Positions 11,424-23,363 of a DNA stretch of 64,000 nucleotides are shown here, in pieces. Every line of letters starts with the position of its first letter. Position 1 is the first letter of the stretch. The notes under the pieces are model-generated. The model was not told the DNA's origin. It saw nothing but the letters and a program-made list of their open reading frames with translations, and searched no databases. A program made the translations under genes and the position numbers. The DNA is from Blastocladiella emersonii ATCC 22665 (taxonomy: Eukaryota; Blastocladiomycota; Blastocladiomycetes; Blastocladiales; Blastocladiaceae). The DNA lies in contig JANHCV010000004.1 in assembly GCA_025594325.1 (NCBI GenBank), positions 1,364,001-1,428,000 on the forward strand, in the 5' to 3' direction.

Positions 11424-14400
11424 TCAGGCCATGCGCGCCGCGGCCTCCTTCTTGGCCCACCCGACGACCTGCTCGCCGACGCGCTCGCGCCACACGGCGT
11501 GCTCGCGGGCGCGCGTGAGCCCCGTGTCAAGGGCGACCTTGGTGTTGGGCGGGACCGCGCGCTTGGTGGCATCGAAGAGCGCCGCGACGCGGGCCATCTC
11601 GGCCTCGTTGTGGGCCGACTCGGCGAGCACGCCGATCAGCTCGGTCGCCGACGAGAAAGCGCCGCCGCCGCCGAGCTGCTCGAGGAACGTGGCCCAGTGC
11701 GCGTCCAGATAATCGGCGACGAGCGCGGGCGCCGTGGGCGCCGACCGCACGATCCACGACATGAACCGCACCTTGTCCTGGCCGCGCACCGCCGACGACA
11801 GCGCCAGCGCCACGTTGCGCACGATCAGGTGCGGCGCCGTCGCCTGCGCGAGCGCGTGCAGGTACACGGCCTCGTCGTTGGTCAGCGTCGCCGAACGCAG
11901 GCGCTGCTCGACCACGGCGTACTCGCGGTCGCCGCCCGCGCGCACCGCTGTGTCGAGGACCACCGGGACCAGCGCCACGGGCACCGCGGGACGGCGCGGC
12001 GGCTTGTGCTTGCTGCGCGCAATCGACGCCAGCTCGACCTCGTCGGCCAGCAGCTCGAACAGCTCCTGCGCCTTGCGCACCGTCGGCGCGTGCCCGATCG
12101 ACGCGGCAAACGACAGGATCTCGGTGCGCAGCAGCGCGCGGACGTGGCGCGACTGCGACTCGCCGCCCTTGGCCTCGACCTCGAACTCGTCCGTCTCCTC
12201 GTCCCACCCAATGTTCTTGACGACCTTCTCGACGAGCCCGTTGAGCACCGACGAGACGGCGGCGTAGTCGGGGTGCAGCTCGAGCAGGCGGCGGATCGAC
12301 GCGAGGCGGTCCATGGCGACGCCCCACACCGTGTACGTCTGCTCGCGGTACAGGCCGCGCAGGAGGCCGAGCGCCGCGTCGACGTCGGCGTCGCCCGCCA
12401 TCAGGCGGTCGAGCGCGTCCTCGAGCACGCCCGCGCGGTCGAGCGGCGTCCACAGCTGCGGGTTGGCCGTCCACCACTCGGCGACCGTGTGCAGCATCGG
12501 GCTCGGGATCACGAACCGGTAGAACCCGTGCTGGCCGACGTTGGGCTTGATGACCCAGTGCTCGTCGAACACGGGCAGGTCGCGCGCGGGCGGCGTCGTG
12601 AGCTGGATCGCGCCCTTGGCCGCGTCGAACACGGTCGACTGCGCGGCGCCCGTCGCCACGGGCACGCCCGTGCGGTTCGTGTACACGGCCCACGTCAGCG
12701 GGATCTGCCACACGGTGCCGAGCGGGTTGGTCGGCTCCGACGCGTTGACGCGGATCCCCGAGTTGCGCGTCTGCTCGACGGCGAGCGACGCGGGGACCGG
12801 ACCGCGGCCGGGGACCACGGGCTTGCCAGCGGAGGTCGATTCGGGCAGCGAGAAGGTCACGCGCGGGTAGCCCGGCGTCTGGATCCACTCCTGGACGATG
12901 CGCGTGACGTTGAGGTCGGGGAAGCTGAGCGCGTCCCACAGGTCGCGCGACTCGGCGTTGTTGTAGGCGTGGGCCTCGAGGTAGTTGTGCACGCCGCCAA
13001 AGAAACTGCGCCCGCGGGCCTCGAGGAAGTGCTGGATCATGTGCAGGATCGACCCGCCCTTGGAGTACGAGATGGCGTCGAACAGGCCCTCGATCTCGAC
13101 CGGGTCGTTGACCGTGGCGTGGATCGCGCGGCTGTGCGGCGACGCGTCGGCCAGCATCGCCTTGACCTGGTCCATGCGGTAGAACTGCTCGGGCATGCCA
13201 AACGACGGCTCGGCGGCGGCGGTGCCGAGGAACTCGGAGAAGGTCGCGAAGCCCTCGTTGAGGTACAGGTCGTCCCACCACTTCATCGTCACCAAATCAC
13301 CGAACCACTGGTGCGCGAGCTCGTGGGCAATGACGGTGGCGACGCGCTGGCGATTTACGGGCGTAGAACGCGGGGAAACGAGCAGGGCTGTATCCCTGAA
13401 AGTACAGACCGCCCAGTTCTCCATTGCGCCCGCTGCGAAGTCCGGAACGCTCACGAGCGCCAGGAAACGCATAGGGAACGGAATTCCGAGGAGAATCTCG
13501 TAGTAGTCGAGAACTGCGGCCCCAACGCGCGCCGCGTACTCGCCCATTGACGTGATCCCGGGCTGCGTCCACACCGAGACCGTCACGCCGCCCTTGGAGG
13601 TCGCCGAGGTGCTCTCGAAATCGGAGACAATGAAGGCAACGAGGTACGAAGACATGCGGGGGGTGGGCGCAAACTTGTACGTCTTGGTCAGGGCGTACTT
13701 GTCGGCGACTGCGACGCCGTTCGGGATGGCGATGTCGCGCGACACGACGTGCATATTGGAGAGGGCATGGAGGTGCGACTGCGTGGACATGGTGATCTCG
13801 AAGGTAGCCTAGATGAAGAAAGTAAAAGTGCAAGGGTGAGCGGGAGGTCGCGACGCGAGGAACCCACTGCTCGCCCGATCGTGCTGGCAGGCAAACGAGC
13901 GCGAAACAAGGCAGCGTACCTTCATGGCGGGCTCGTCGAGGCAGGGGAACGCACGGCGAGCGTCGGTCGCCTCGAACTGCGTCGTGGCGATCCAGTTGGG
14001 CGCGCCCGTCTCCGTGTCAATGTACTTGGCGAGGTAGTAGCCGCGCAGCGAGCGGTCGATCTTGCCGGCATAGTGAATGCGCAGCGTGGCGACGGTCGAG
14101 ACGGCGCGGTCAAAGACGAAGACGTGGTACTGGCGCGCCGTGTTCACCTCGTGGCGGACGGGCACGAGCGTCGTGTTGGCGTCGACGGCAAGGGCGACGT
14201 TGGTCAGGTTGAGCCCGACAGCGTGAACCGCGACAAAGTTGGACGGCTTGGTGAAGTTGAGGCGGATGGCGGCGTCGCCGGCAAAGGTCGAGTTGAACTC
14301 GCCGTCGACGATGGTGCCGAAGTTGAGGTCGTATTGGATGGGCACAATGTGCGAGGGCAGGCGGATCGCGTTCCAGGTGCCGGACTCGCCACCGGGCGGG

Positions 14401-14755
14401 ATCAGGACGGGCGAGCCGCCGTTGCCGCCGCCGATGGGCGCGGTGCCCTTGGGCCGCACGATGAGCAGGATGCTGAGGAGCACGACGATGCCGACCGAGA
14501 TGAAGACGAGGATCGGGATGAAGAGGCGGCGGAAGTACGCCGTGACCACGTCGCGCGACTTTTCCCAGAAGGTCGGCTCGATGTCGACGTCGTCGTGGTC
14601 GGCCGCCGCGTGGTCGTTGCCAGGCACGGGCCGGTACTGACCGCGGCTACACGGACGTGCAGGGTGCCGTTAGCAAGCCGTTACTGCCTTGTTCGTGCAC
14701 TGGCCGGGACGGACCTCGGGCTGGCCGGCGCGGCCGGTGCGCGTGTCGAGCTCAT
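11424..14755 (-). CDS. M1-family zinc aminopeptidase, type II membrane protein
   Basis: Exons are 14685-14755, 13920-14646 and 11424-13808, giving about 1060 aa. A short cytosolic tail is followed by a membrane anchor (RRLFIPILVFISVGIVVLLS, about 60-85), a low-complexity stalk, and the M1 catalytic region. GAMEN is at 393-397, the zinc motif HELAHQWFG starts at 428, and the third zinc ligand is in LYLNEGF, followed by the ERAP1-like C-terminal helical domain. It removes N-terminal residues from peptides on the lumenal or extracellular side. Intron 2 (13809-13919) is clear (GTACGC...CATCTAG). Intron 1 is less sure: donor GTAACG gives only 38 nt, whereas donor GTCCGT gives 68 nt and a shorter N-terminus; both keep frame. 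After GAMEN the sequence reads WAVCTFRD, a variant of the usual WGLVTYRE. Confidence 0.9.
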
Positions 14756-16803
14756 GGTCGGTCGATTCGTGTTTCGTGTGCGTTACAGAGCAAAGAGGGG
14801 CGAACTCGAGAGCAGAGAGGGAGGGTCACGCGGGGGAGTAGGGGGTTCTTATAGCGGGGTTCGTGGAGCACGCGCTTCCCACGATGGCCGACGCGGTGCG
14901 GGTGGTTCTGATATGAATGAAAGGCCGCGGCAGCAGTCGATGACGCGGGCAGTCGTCGCGGGCCGACCAACGGCTCGTGAAGTGAAAAGCGACCGTGTGA
15001 CCAACTTTCGAGGCTTGAGAGACATCACATGTTTTCTCGACGCGTCCGACGCGACTCGCGACTCGCCGTCGCGGTTAGCCCTATATTCCGTGCCACGGCC
15101 TTTCAAATGCGCCCATGTACATTTTGAACCAAATTCGCGATGAGACTCACTGATCCGGGCCACATGCCTCGACGTGACCGAGTGGTCGACGCGCGGCCGC
15201 GGTGATTCCCGCCGCCGTTTGGCTCCGCGCTCGCGCCGCCGGTGCTCCCTCCCCCCACACATGATAATCGCATGAATTAAATTTTAGCGGCATAGACTAC
15301 CTGCAACCGAGTTATTGGCCCCTCCGCTTGCACGGCCAGCGTCTCACTCTCAAGCTGCGCCAGAACCCGCGTCAGAACGCGGTCGAGGAAACGGCTCTTT
15401 GCATCCGACTCAATGCACCCGAATGCATTGGCTCAGGCTGCGCAGTGTTCGTGATCGACAAAGCCTTTCGCTCTGATCCGCTCACGAAGTCGAGTACCCG
15501 AGGGAGTCGAAAGCATCCAGCGATACTACCTCGCCTGAGCGGCGACGACCTGAACACGATCGCTTGCCGGCTCCGCAATTGGAAACTTACCGGACCCGTC
15601 CCCGTTCACGACGTGCGCACAATCACCACTGATGTGCCGAGTCACGGTTACATCAGCCTCGTCGCGAAATCAATCACCGCGGCCAAGGTTACCGTTCTCG
15701 CTCGCTCTCGACCAACCGTCACGGCCGCTGCCAATGCTTGTGTTCACAATACTTCACCAAGACCTCAACACTCATCAGTGTTGATTACGAGGTACCGTGC
15801 GAGCCAACGAGGTCGCACAAATCGTCCAGGCACGTTTGGCTCAACGTCCTCTTTCGGAGTGGCAGCTTTTCCGTCGCTGCGAACATATCAATCAAACTCG
15901 ATGCACCAGCGTGCCTGGCGAATCCCAATTCCACGAGTTTCATGAGCCGAAGCTACGGCACGACTCCAGGTGTCGACGAGCCCGATCCATCACCCCACAC
16001 ACCCGACGGCCTGCTCTCGCCCCTTGCACTCTTGCTACGCCGAACCAGCATCGACGCCGCTCCTCTCTCTCCATCCCTCGTGCAGCGGGCCACGATTCGC
16101 GTTTCGTGCTCGCGCACGACGAGTGGGGGATCGCGTTCCCTCCTCCCGCTGCACCCGTGGTTGGGCGAGGGAAGCGTTGCGGTGGAAAGCGTGCCAAGCG
16201 AGATCGGCCACTGGGCGCGTGTGTGGGATGGTGGATCCTCTCGAAGATACCGGCGAATCCATGCGAGCGTGGCAGAGTAGTCGGCGTGTGAGCTTCTGGT
16301 TGTACGAGGCGGCGAAATAGACGACACAGCAGTTGCGTCCGGTGCTGGAGCGTGAGCGGTGCGATTTTGAGAGCGCAGCGCGCGGATCTAGCTCGCAGCC
16401 TCACTCGCTACAGCTTGATCCGAATCCTAGCAGTTCGGAAAGGACACAAGGCCACGTCTTTGTTCAACCCGGACGAGATCATGCGCTTCCGCCGCGGAGA
16501 CGGCAACTCGGCACCGACTCGGCCGCGCAGGCCAGCCAGGACGCCACGCTCGCGCCAGCTGATCGACACAGCTCAATTGCCGGTTGTTAAGATGATGTCC
16601 ATTCGCTTCTTGGGCCGCAGTCGACTAAACGGGAGAGCGTGAGGCGGGCGCAAAGGCCGGCCTCGCAACACTGCGCCGGGAGCATCACGTGGGCTGATCG
16701 GCCGCGCTTCGTCCCACGGGCCGTCGGCTGCCGTCGTCGACTTGGCCGCTCCCTCTCCCGCCTTCGAACTGCGCACCTTGCACTACACAGACCCTGTTCC
16801 ACC
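14756..16803. other. 2-kb spacer without recognisable gene
   Basis: Divergent promoters of the M1 aminopeptidase and MCM2 must sit at the two ends. The middle (about 15250-16350) is visibly less GC-rich than the coding DNA and contains only short open frames without family resemblance; the longest from ATG-like starts (15328-15945) looks random in composition. A 21-nt element at 15025-15045 recurs near the other end of the window (63145-63165, other strand). No RNA gene was recognised. Confidence 0.5.
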
Positions 16804-19776
16804 ATGGTAAGCACCCGCAATGTAACCTCGGCACCATGGATCCGCCGCTGACCGCTGCCGCCGCCGCATGCCACGCCCGTGCAGTCTTCCGCCCCCAAGC
16901 GCGCGCGCGCCCCGGCGTCGGGCGCCTCGGACGACGAGGACGACCGCATGCTCATCCCGACGTCGCCCGGCCGCACGTCGCTCCCGCCCAGCAGCCCCGT
17001 CCCGTTCCAGGGCAGCTTCGACGACGACGAGGACCTGATCGCGCGCGACATTGACGACGACATGGCCGAGGACGACGACACCCACGACGCCGTCGACCTG
17101 TTCGGTGACGACATGGAGCAGTACGTTTGCGGCTGGCGATCGGAACCCCCCACGAGTCGCTGACAACCGAATGCGACGCATCGTGCAGGGACTACCGCTA
17201 CAACCCGGAGCTCGACCGCTACGACGAGCGGGACATTGACGAGACCGAATACGAGAACATGGACGCCGCGCAGCGTGCTGCCGTCGACCGCGAGCTCCGC
17301 CGCCGCGACGTGCTCGAGGGCCGCATGCCCGCTCCGTTCTACGACCCGGCTGGTGCGGCTCGCCTTCTCACTCCCACCCTTTCTCGGCGGGCTGTCAACT
17401 GACGCACGCGCATGCACGTCGCACGCACGTGTAGAGGAGATGGAGGGTCTCGAGCTGCAGACGCGCCGCCGCCGGCGGCAAGCCAACGAGGACGAGACCA
17501 TGGAGGAGGCCGAGGCCCCGATCACGCACGACGCGCTGCTCGATGCGCTGCGCGACCCGAGCAGCGGTGGGTCGATCATCGAGAAGCTCGCCATGGACCT
17601 GCCGCGCAAGGCGGTCAAGCACGAGTTCAAGCAGTTTCTCCTCACCTTCGTGAACGAGAACAGCGAGTCCGTGTACGGCCCGCGCATCAAGCTCATGTGC
17701 GAGGAGAACGGCGAGTCGCTCGAGGTGTCGTACGCGGACCTCGAGAGCGCCAACCCGATGCTCGCCATGCTCGTGGCCAACCACCCGACGCAGATGCTCG
17801 AGATCCTCGACGAGGCCGCCATGGAGGTGGTGCTCATCAGCTTCGACGCGTACAAGCGCATCCACCAGGAGATCCACGTGCGCATCAACGGCCTCCCGAC
17901 CATGAAGACGATCCGCGACCTGCGCGAGGGCGACCTCAACTCGCTCGTGCGCATCTCGGGCGTCGTGACCCGCCGCACCGGCGTGTTCCCGCAGCTCAAG
18001 TACGTCAAGTACGACTGCGTCAAGTGCGGCAGCATCATCGGCCCGATCCACCAGGACTCGACCACCGAGGCGCGCGTGCGGTCGTGCCCGAACTGCATGT
18101 CCAAGGGCCCCTTCAACATCAACTCGGAGCAGACCGTGTACCGCAACTTCCAGAAGCTCACGCTGCAGGAGACCCCCGGCACGGTGCCGCCCGGCCGCCT
18201 GCCGCGCCACCGCGAGGTGATCCTGCTGTGGGACCTCATCGACTCGGCGCGCCCCGGCGAGGAGATCGAGATCACGGGCATCTACCGCCACAACTTTGAC
18301 ATGTCGCTCAACAACAAGAACGGGTTCCCCGTGTTCTCGACCGTCATCGAGGCCAACCACATTGCCAAGCGCGAGGACGAGTTTGCCGCGCTGCGCCTGA
18401 CCCAGGACGATATTGCCGACATCAAGAAGCTCGCGAGCGACCCCAAGATCGGCCGCCGCCTCATCAAGTCGATTGCCCCCTCCATCTACGGCCACGAGAC
18501 CATCAAGACGGCCATCTGCCTCGCCCTGTTCGGCGGCGTGCCCAAGAACGTCAAGAACAAGCACCGGATCCGCGGCGACATCAACGTGCTGCTGCTCGGT
18601 GACCCGGGTACGGCCAAGTCGCAGTTCCTCAAGTACGTCGAGAAGACGAGCCACCGCGCCGTGTACACGACGGGCCAGGGCGCGTCGGCGGTCGGTCTGA
18701 CGGCGTCGGTGCGCAAGGACCCCGTGTCCAAGGAGTGGACGCTCGAGGGCGGCGCGCTCGTGCTCGCCGACAAGGGCGTGTGCCTCATCGACGAGTTTGA
18801 CAAGATGAACGACGCCGACCGCACCAGTATCCACGAGGCCATGGAGCAGCAGTCCATCTCCATCTCCAAGGCGGGGATCGTGACCTCGCTGCACGCGCGG
18901 TGCGCCATCATCGCGGCGGCCAACCCGCTGCGCGGGCGGTACAACACCCAGATCCCCTTCTCGCAGAACGTGGACCTCACGGAGCCGATCCTGTCGCGGT
19001 TCGACGTACTGTGCGTGGTCAAGGACCGCGTCGACCCGGAGCTCGACGACATGCTCGCCGAGTTTGTCGTGTCGAGCCACATGCGCAGCCACCCGGACGT
19101 GACGCCCGAGGAACTCGCCGGGATCACGACGCGCACCGACGACGCGACGATCATCCCGCAGGACCTGCTCAAGAAGTACATCATGTACGCCAAGGAGAAG
19201 GTGACGCCGCAGCTGTCGCAGATGGACGAGGACAAGATTGGCCGGCTGTACGGCGAGCTGCGCCGCGAGTCGCTGCAGACGGGGTCGATCCCCATCACGG
19301 TGCGCCATCTCGAGTCGATGCTGCGCATGGCCGAGGCCAACGCGCGCATGCACCTGCGCGACCACGTGCGGTCCGACGACGTCGACATGGCCATCTCGGT
19401 CATGCTCGACTCGTTCATCTCGGCCCAGAAGTACACGGTGATGCGCCAGCTGCGCCGCACCTTCGCCAAGTACATCCGGTACCACCGCGACAACGACGAG
19501 CTGCTCCTGTTCCAGCTCAACGACCTGGTCCGCGAGGCCGCCCGCGTCTACCACCTCGCGCACCGCGGCCCGCTCGCGCCCAGCGGTGGCGCGGCGGCCC
19601 CGGGCCTCACCCACGTCACTGTTCACGTCGAGGAACTCGTGCTGCGCGCCCGCGACCTCAACATCCACGACATTGAGCCGTTCCTCGACTCGGCGCTGTT
19701 CCAGGCCAACGGGTTCTCGGTCCGCGTCGAGGGCACGCGCCGCCGGATCCTCAAGGCGATGCCGAACGCGTTGTAA
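16804..19776 (+). CDS. MCM2: DNA replication licensing factor MCM2
   Basis: Exons are 16804-16806, 16885-17120, 17189-17352 and 17435-19776, giving 914 aa. The first coding exon is just the ATG; its intron (GTAAGC...GTGCAG, 78 nt) leads directly into SSAPKRARAPASG. The N-terminus is acidic (DDDEDLIARDIDDD), as in MCM2. A zinc finger CVKC...CPNC follows at about 328-354. The AAA+ core has Walker A GDPGTAKSQ (about 522), Walker B CLIDEFDKM and the arginine finger SRFDVLCVV; the phrase RFDVLCVVKDRVDPELD is MCM2-specific. The C-terminus has the winged-helix region. It is part of the MCM2-7 replicative helicase. Introns 2 and 3 are 68 and 82 nt. Confidence 0.96.
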
Positions 19777-20077
19777 GGGAGGAGGAGGCGGTTCGATGGT
19801 TGCTCCAGTTGCATATACGATACACACACATTCTGAACGGCTCGGACTCGAAGTCGAGGTCGGCTCGTGCGCGTCGTCGAAGCTCCGAGACCTGAGACGC
19901 AACATGGACACAAAGATGAATGCAACTAATGAACCTGCTGCAAAGCGTACACCTCGTCCATGCCGCCGTGTGGTTGTGATGCGAGACTGATCCGCTCTGG
20001 CGATAGGTCGGCGTACGGGCGACGAGAACGTCGCGGTGGTGGTCGCGACCTCGACCACGGCTGCTGCCCCCGACGCC
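19777..20077. other. Tandem spacer MCM2-TSNAX
   Basis: About 300 bp holding the MCM2 3' end and the TSNAX promoter and leader. The stretch just before the TSNAX ATG could be translated in frame without an ATG (VVVATSTTAAAPDA), so an upstream leader exon is possible but not shown. Confidence 0.4.
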
Positions 20078-20980
20078 ATGGACCAGGACCCCACCGCGCC
20101 GCCATCTGCGCCCGCGACCGCATGGGACATCTTCCCGGTTGCGAAAAAGTACATTGACACGCAGTGGGAGCGGCGCGAGGGGATCCTCAAGCGGTCGCGC
20201 GAGGTGACGCGCGAGGCCAAGAAGATGATTGTCGCGCTGCAGCGGTCCATACTCTCCCACTTCCTTCACTGATCCCGGCTGACAAACAGCTCAACATAGC
20301 TTCGACATCCACGACCCAACGCGCCACATCCGCGCGGCGCACGCGTCGCGGCAGCGGATCCAGGGGATGCTGCGCGAGACGGCGGCGGCGCTGCAGGGCG
20401 CGCCCGAGTTCTTCCGTTTCGCGCGCAACATCAGTCCAGGGCTGCAGGAGTTCCTCGAGGCCGCGTCGTTTCTCGAGTTCCTCGAGCACAAGCGGCTGCT
20501 GTCGTACGCCGCCGCCAAGGCGCTGGTCGAGGACGCGGGCCTGCTGCTCACGGCCGAGGATTACCTGCTCGGCGTCGGCGACCTCACGGGCGAGATCATG
20601 CGGCTCGCGACGAGCTACGCGTCCAAGCGCGAGTACGATATGGTCTTCGGGTGCTGCCGATTCATGCAGGAGTTTTACCACGGTACGCGCTGGTTCCGCG
20701 GGATTCTGGTGGGTGCGGCGGGCTGATACGGAACCGAGGTGTAGAGTTCATGTCGCTGTGGCCGTCGGGCGAGGTGCGCGACTTCAACAAGAAGGTCGAG
20801 GTGATGCGCGCGAGCGTCGTCAAGGTCGAGACGCGTACGATATCTACACGTGCTGGGCACCGCCCTCAACTCACCTCGTGCGAGCCTGTAGTCTGCTACG
20901 CGCTCGTCGTGCACCAGGGCGAGCACTTTTCGACCGACACGGCGCTCGGTCTCGGGAGCGAGCCGATCACCGCCGAATGA
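20078..20980 (+). CDS. Translin-associated factor X (TRAX/TSNAX)
   Basis: Exons are 20078-20244, 20300-20682, 20745-20834 and 20892-20980, giving 242 aa; the introns are 55, 62 and 57 nt. The all-helical translin fold is recognisable: an N-terminal helix with RREGILKRSREVTREAKKMI, the central DYLLGVGDLTGEIMRLA and the C-terminal KVETLCYALVVHQGEH. Both DLTGE(I/L)MR and KVE..CYAL favour TRAX over translin itself. In other eukaryotes TRAX joins translin in the C3PO complex, an RNase that acts on passenger strands and tRNA fragments. The catalytic acidic residues of TRAX lie in the DLTGE region, which is present. No translin gene is in this window. It is tail-to-tail with the SCAMP gene. Confidence 0.85.
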
Positions 20981-21014
20981 GTGAACGCACGCACGCAATA
21001 CATCTCTCTATTCT

Positions 21015-21790
21015 CTACATTCGCCGCATCCGGAGGTAGATCCCCATGGACACGAGCCCGAGCATGCCCCACGCGAGCGCCGCGAACATGTTGATCGTCG
21101 CGACGCCCGGGTGTCCCATGGAGAAATGGGCCTCCCACCAGATCGCGCCGGCCGACCCGGATCCGGGCACGCCCACCGCCATGTACACGGCGTACAGGGC
21201 GTGCAGCGAGTGCAGCAGCAGGTACGTGTGCGCGTCGAACCGGTTGGACGCGAACACGCCGCCCGCTGCGGCGATGTTGAGGCCCGGCTTGTACCAGCCG
21301 ATGTACGCGAGCGGGACGGCGAGGAGGTGCATCGTTCTTCAAGTACACACGACGGGGCGGTCAGAGAATGCCTTGAAATGAGCGGAGACGGCGCGACGTA
21401 CGCTCTGAGGAACGCGCGCGCGTCCATGCCGAACCCGGGCACTCGCGTCCACCACATGCACGCGAACGCGACCGTGTTGACGGCGGCGGCGAGTCCGGCG
21501 AGGTAGAAGTTGATGCGCAGCATGACGGGCAGCGTGCCCGAGGGCAGGCACAGCTGGAACAGGTCGGCGAGCGTCGGGAACCGCGACGCGCCGGGCTTGT
21601 TCAAGCTGTCGGTGCTCCCCATGCCGGGAGCGGGTCGCATCGAGCCCATGGGCGGCTGCCCTCCGCCGGTGCCGCGCGGCTGTTGCGGGAAGGCGGCGGG
21701 TGCGAACTGGGCGTTGAAGCCTGTCGGGACCGGCTCGAAGAAATTGTGCCCCGCGCTCGGCGCTCCGGGTGTCGATGGTAGTGAGTTCAT
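21015..21790 (-). CDS. SCAMP-family secretory carrier membrane protein
   Basis: Exons are 21402-21790 and 21015-21336, with a 65-nt intron (GTACGT...TTGAAG). The product is 236 aa. A ~75-residue Pro/Gly-rich cytosolic N-terminus precedes four membrane segments. The loop IGWYKPGLNIA followed by a segment ending AVGVPGSGSAGAIWW matches the SCAMP core (W(Y/F)RP.YKAFR ... GIPGWG.CGW). The C-terminus ends RMRRM. The family acts in post-Golgi and endocytic vesicle recycling. An NPF-like motif is not evident in the tail. The stop lies 34 bp from the TSNAX stop on the other strand, so the 3' ends must overlap or abut. Confidence 0.75.
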
Positions 21791-22394
21791 TGCAGTAACT
21801 GTGCGCCGGACAGCTTGGCCGGTTCGAAGAGTGGAGGGGAGAGAGAGCGAGGGAGCTCCGATGGCACTCGAGGGGCCGCTGCAGCGATGCTGTGGCGCCA
21901 GCTGTGGCGCAGCGCCTGGTTGTCCTGCAACTCGCGCCCCTGCTCATGGCTCGGAGTCGGACGCGCTGCCAACTTGACAGCAACAAAGAGGAGAGAGACA
22001 ATGTCCAGAACGCTCATCACAGCTACCGTTCTCAATGCCCGACATTGAGCTCTGCGCGCGGTTGCGATGTCCGGCGTGGACCTTCAGGCGAGCGAGCGAG
22101 ACATTCAGGCACTGCCGAGGTGCATCCAAGTCCACTGTTCACCCACGAATGCGTCGAGGAACTGCAACCGAGTGAGGGGAAATCTGCGAGCCTGAAGGCG
22201 GTGAGGAGTCACTGATCGATCCCGTGCGCATGAGCGACGCGTCGCGCGGCTTCGTCCCCTGTTCGCACACTCTCCTGCAACCACTTATGCGCGAGCGCCA
22301 GTCCATGCCCCAGTATCCAAGTTTGCACCGTGAAAAACCCGCTGCCTAGAGAGCATGTGGTACGGCCATCATTGTATTTGATCAGGCAGACGCG
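21791..22394. other. 604-bp spacer, no gene seen
   Basis: Upstream region of the SCAMP gene and downstream region of the ankyrin-like gene. It contains GCATGAGCGACGCGTCG near 22228, similar to a word near 3533, but no coding signal. Confidence 0.4.
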
Positions 22395-23363
22395 TTAACA
22401 ATCGTCAGGCTTGAGCCCAGACCCTGCCCAGCACTGCAGTACTTCCGTTCTCCGCTTCGTATTGCTATTGAGCGATGAGAATTCGAAAGACCGCTCCGTA
22501 AACTTGACTGGAAGCCCCGAGGCAAACCAAAGCTTGAGAACCTCAACGTGGCCAAGCCGAGAGGTCTCATCGACGGCCGCCGCCGTGTACTTTGGCGGGA
22601 GTTCCGACTCGTAGAGCCACCATCGTACTGTTTCGGTACGACCGTGCTTGCTGGCCCAGTCGAGTGCGTACTCCGAGTAGATGAACCTGTTCGGAAAGAA
22701 GGTGTACCACCACTTGAGGTCGAGGCGGCCCTGCGAACTCGCCGAATCAGCGACAAACGGGAGGATGAGCGGGAGCACGCGCGCGGAATGAGCCTTGAAC
22801 CGCTTGAGGATGACCTGGCCGTTCGCAGTGAAGCATTTCGGGAGTTGATGGCGCAACCACATCTCGAGCAAATCGATGCGACCGTACCTGTTAGCATGGT
22901 GAAACATCATGATGGTGCACAGCCAGGATTGAGGGTTGCGAATCAAGTAGTTCAAGATGGCCGAGCGCCCAGGGACGAAGAAGAGGGAAATCAAGTTGTA
23001 GGACGAGATCAGTTCCAATTCGGCGCTGACGTTGCGGACCTTGGAAAGCATGAGAAACCGGTCAATGCGGTCCTCGGCAAGGATGTGGAAGAGCGACATG
23101 CCGGGCAAGTAGCGGCACGCGAGGCGACGCAAGCGACCGTGAGCCCCGTCCACGTTGAGCAGGTTGAGAGTCAAGCGGTTGAGTTCTGGCGTGCAGTACG
23201 GAGCGCAGCGTTGTCCGAATACTACAAGTTCGTGCGGCTCAAAACGGCCCATGAAGCGAGTACACTTGCAGGACTACTGGGACAGGTAATGTGATCGACT
23301 GAAGTCTTTCAAGGCAAGGACGATGATGTCCTCGACGATATCTTGAGGCAGGGCGGGCGGCAT
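22395..23363 (-). CDS. Ankyrin-like 'WW' repeat protein, reading frame broken by an in-frame TAG
   Basis: From an ATG at 23363 the frame starts MPPALPQDIVEDIIVLALKD, an F-box-like opening, then meets TAG at 23274-23276. It continues in the same frame through CTRFMGRFEPHELVVFGQRC to the stop at 22395. Downstream, diverged ~30-residue repeats are visible, for example LDWASKHGRTETVRWWLYES, then LPPKY and GHVEVLKLWFASGLPVKF. Such proteins form large lineage-specific families in Allomyces and relatives. Either this is a pseudogene by one nonsense change, or translation starts at the ATG at 23252 (285 aa). A 72-nt intron with a weak GTCGAG donor would remove the stop but also the conserved opening. 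Function unknown. Confidence 0.6.

Noticed and set aside
15328-15945. 205-codon plus-strand frame in the 15-16 kb spacer
   Set aside because: No ATG-consistent gene structure, no family resemblance, random-looking composition, and competing frames overlap it.
17395-20250. 951-codon open frame on the minus strand across MCM2
   Set aside because: It is antisense to the unmistakable MCM2 frame. In GC-rich C-ending coding DNA, long antisense frames are expected, and its composition (Arg/Val/Asp/Leu-rich) matches no family.
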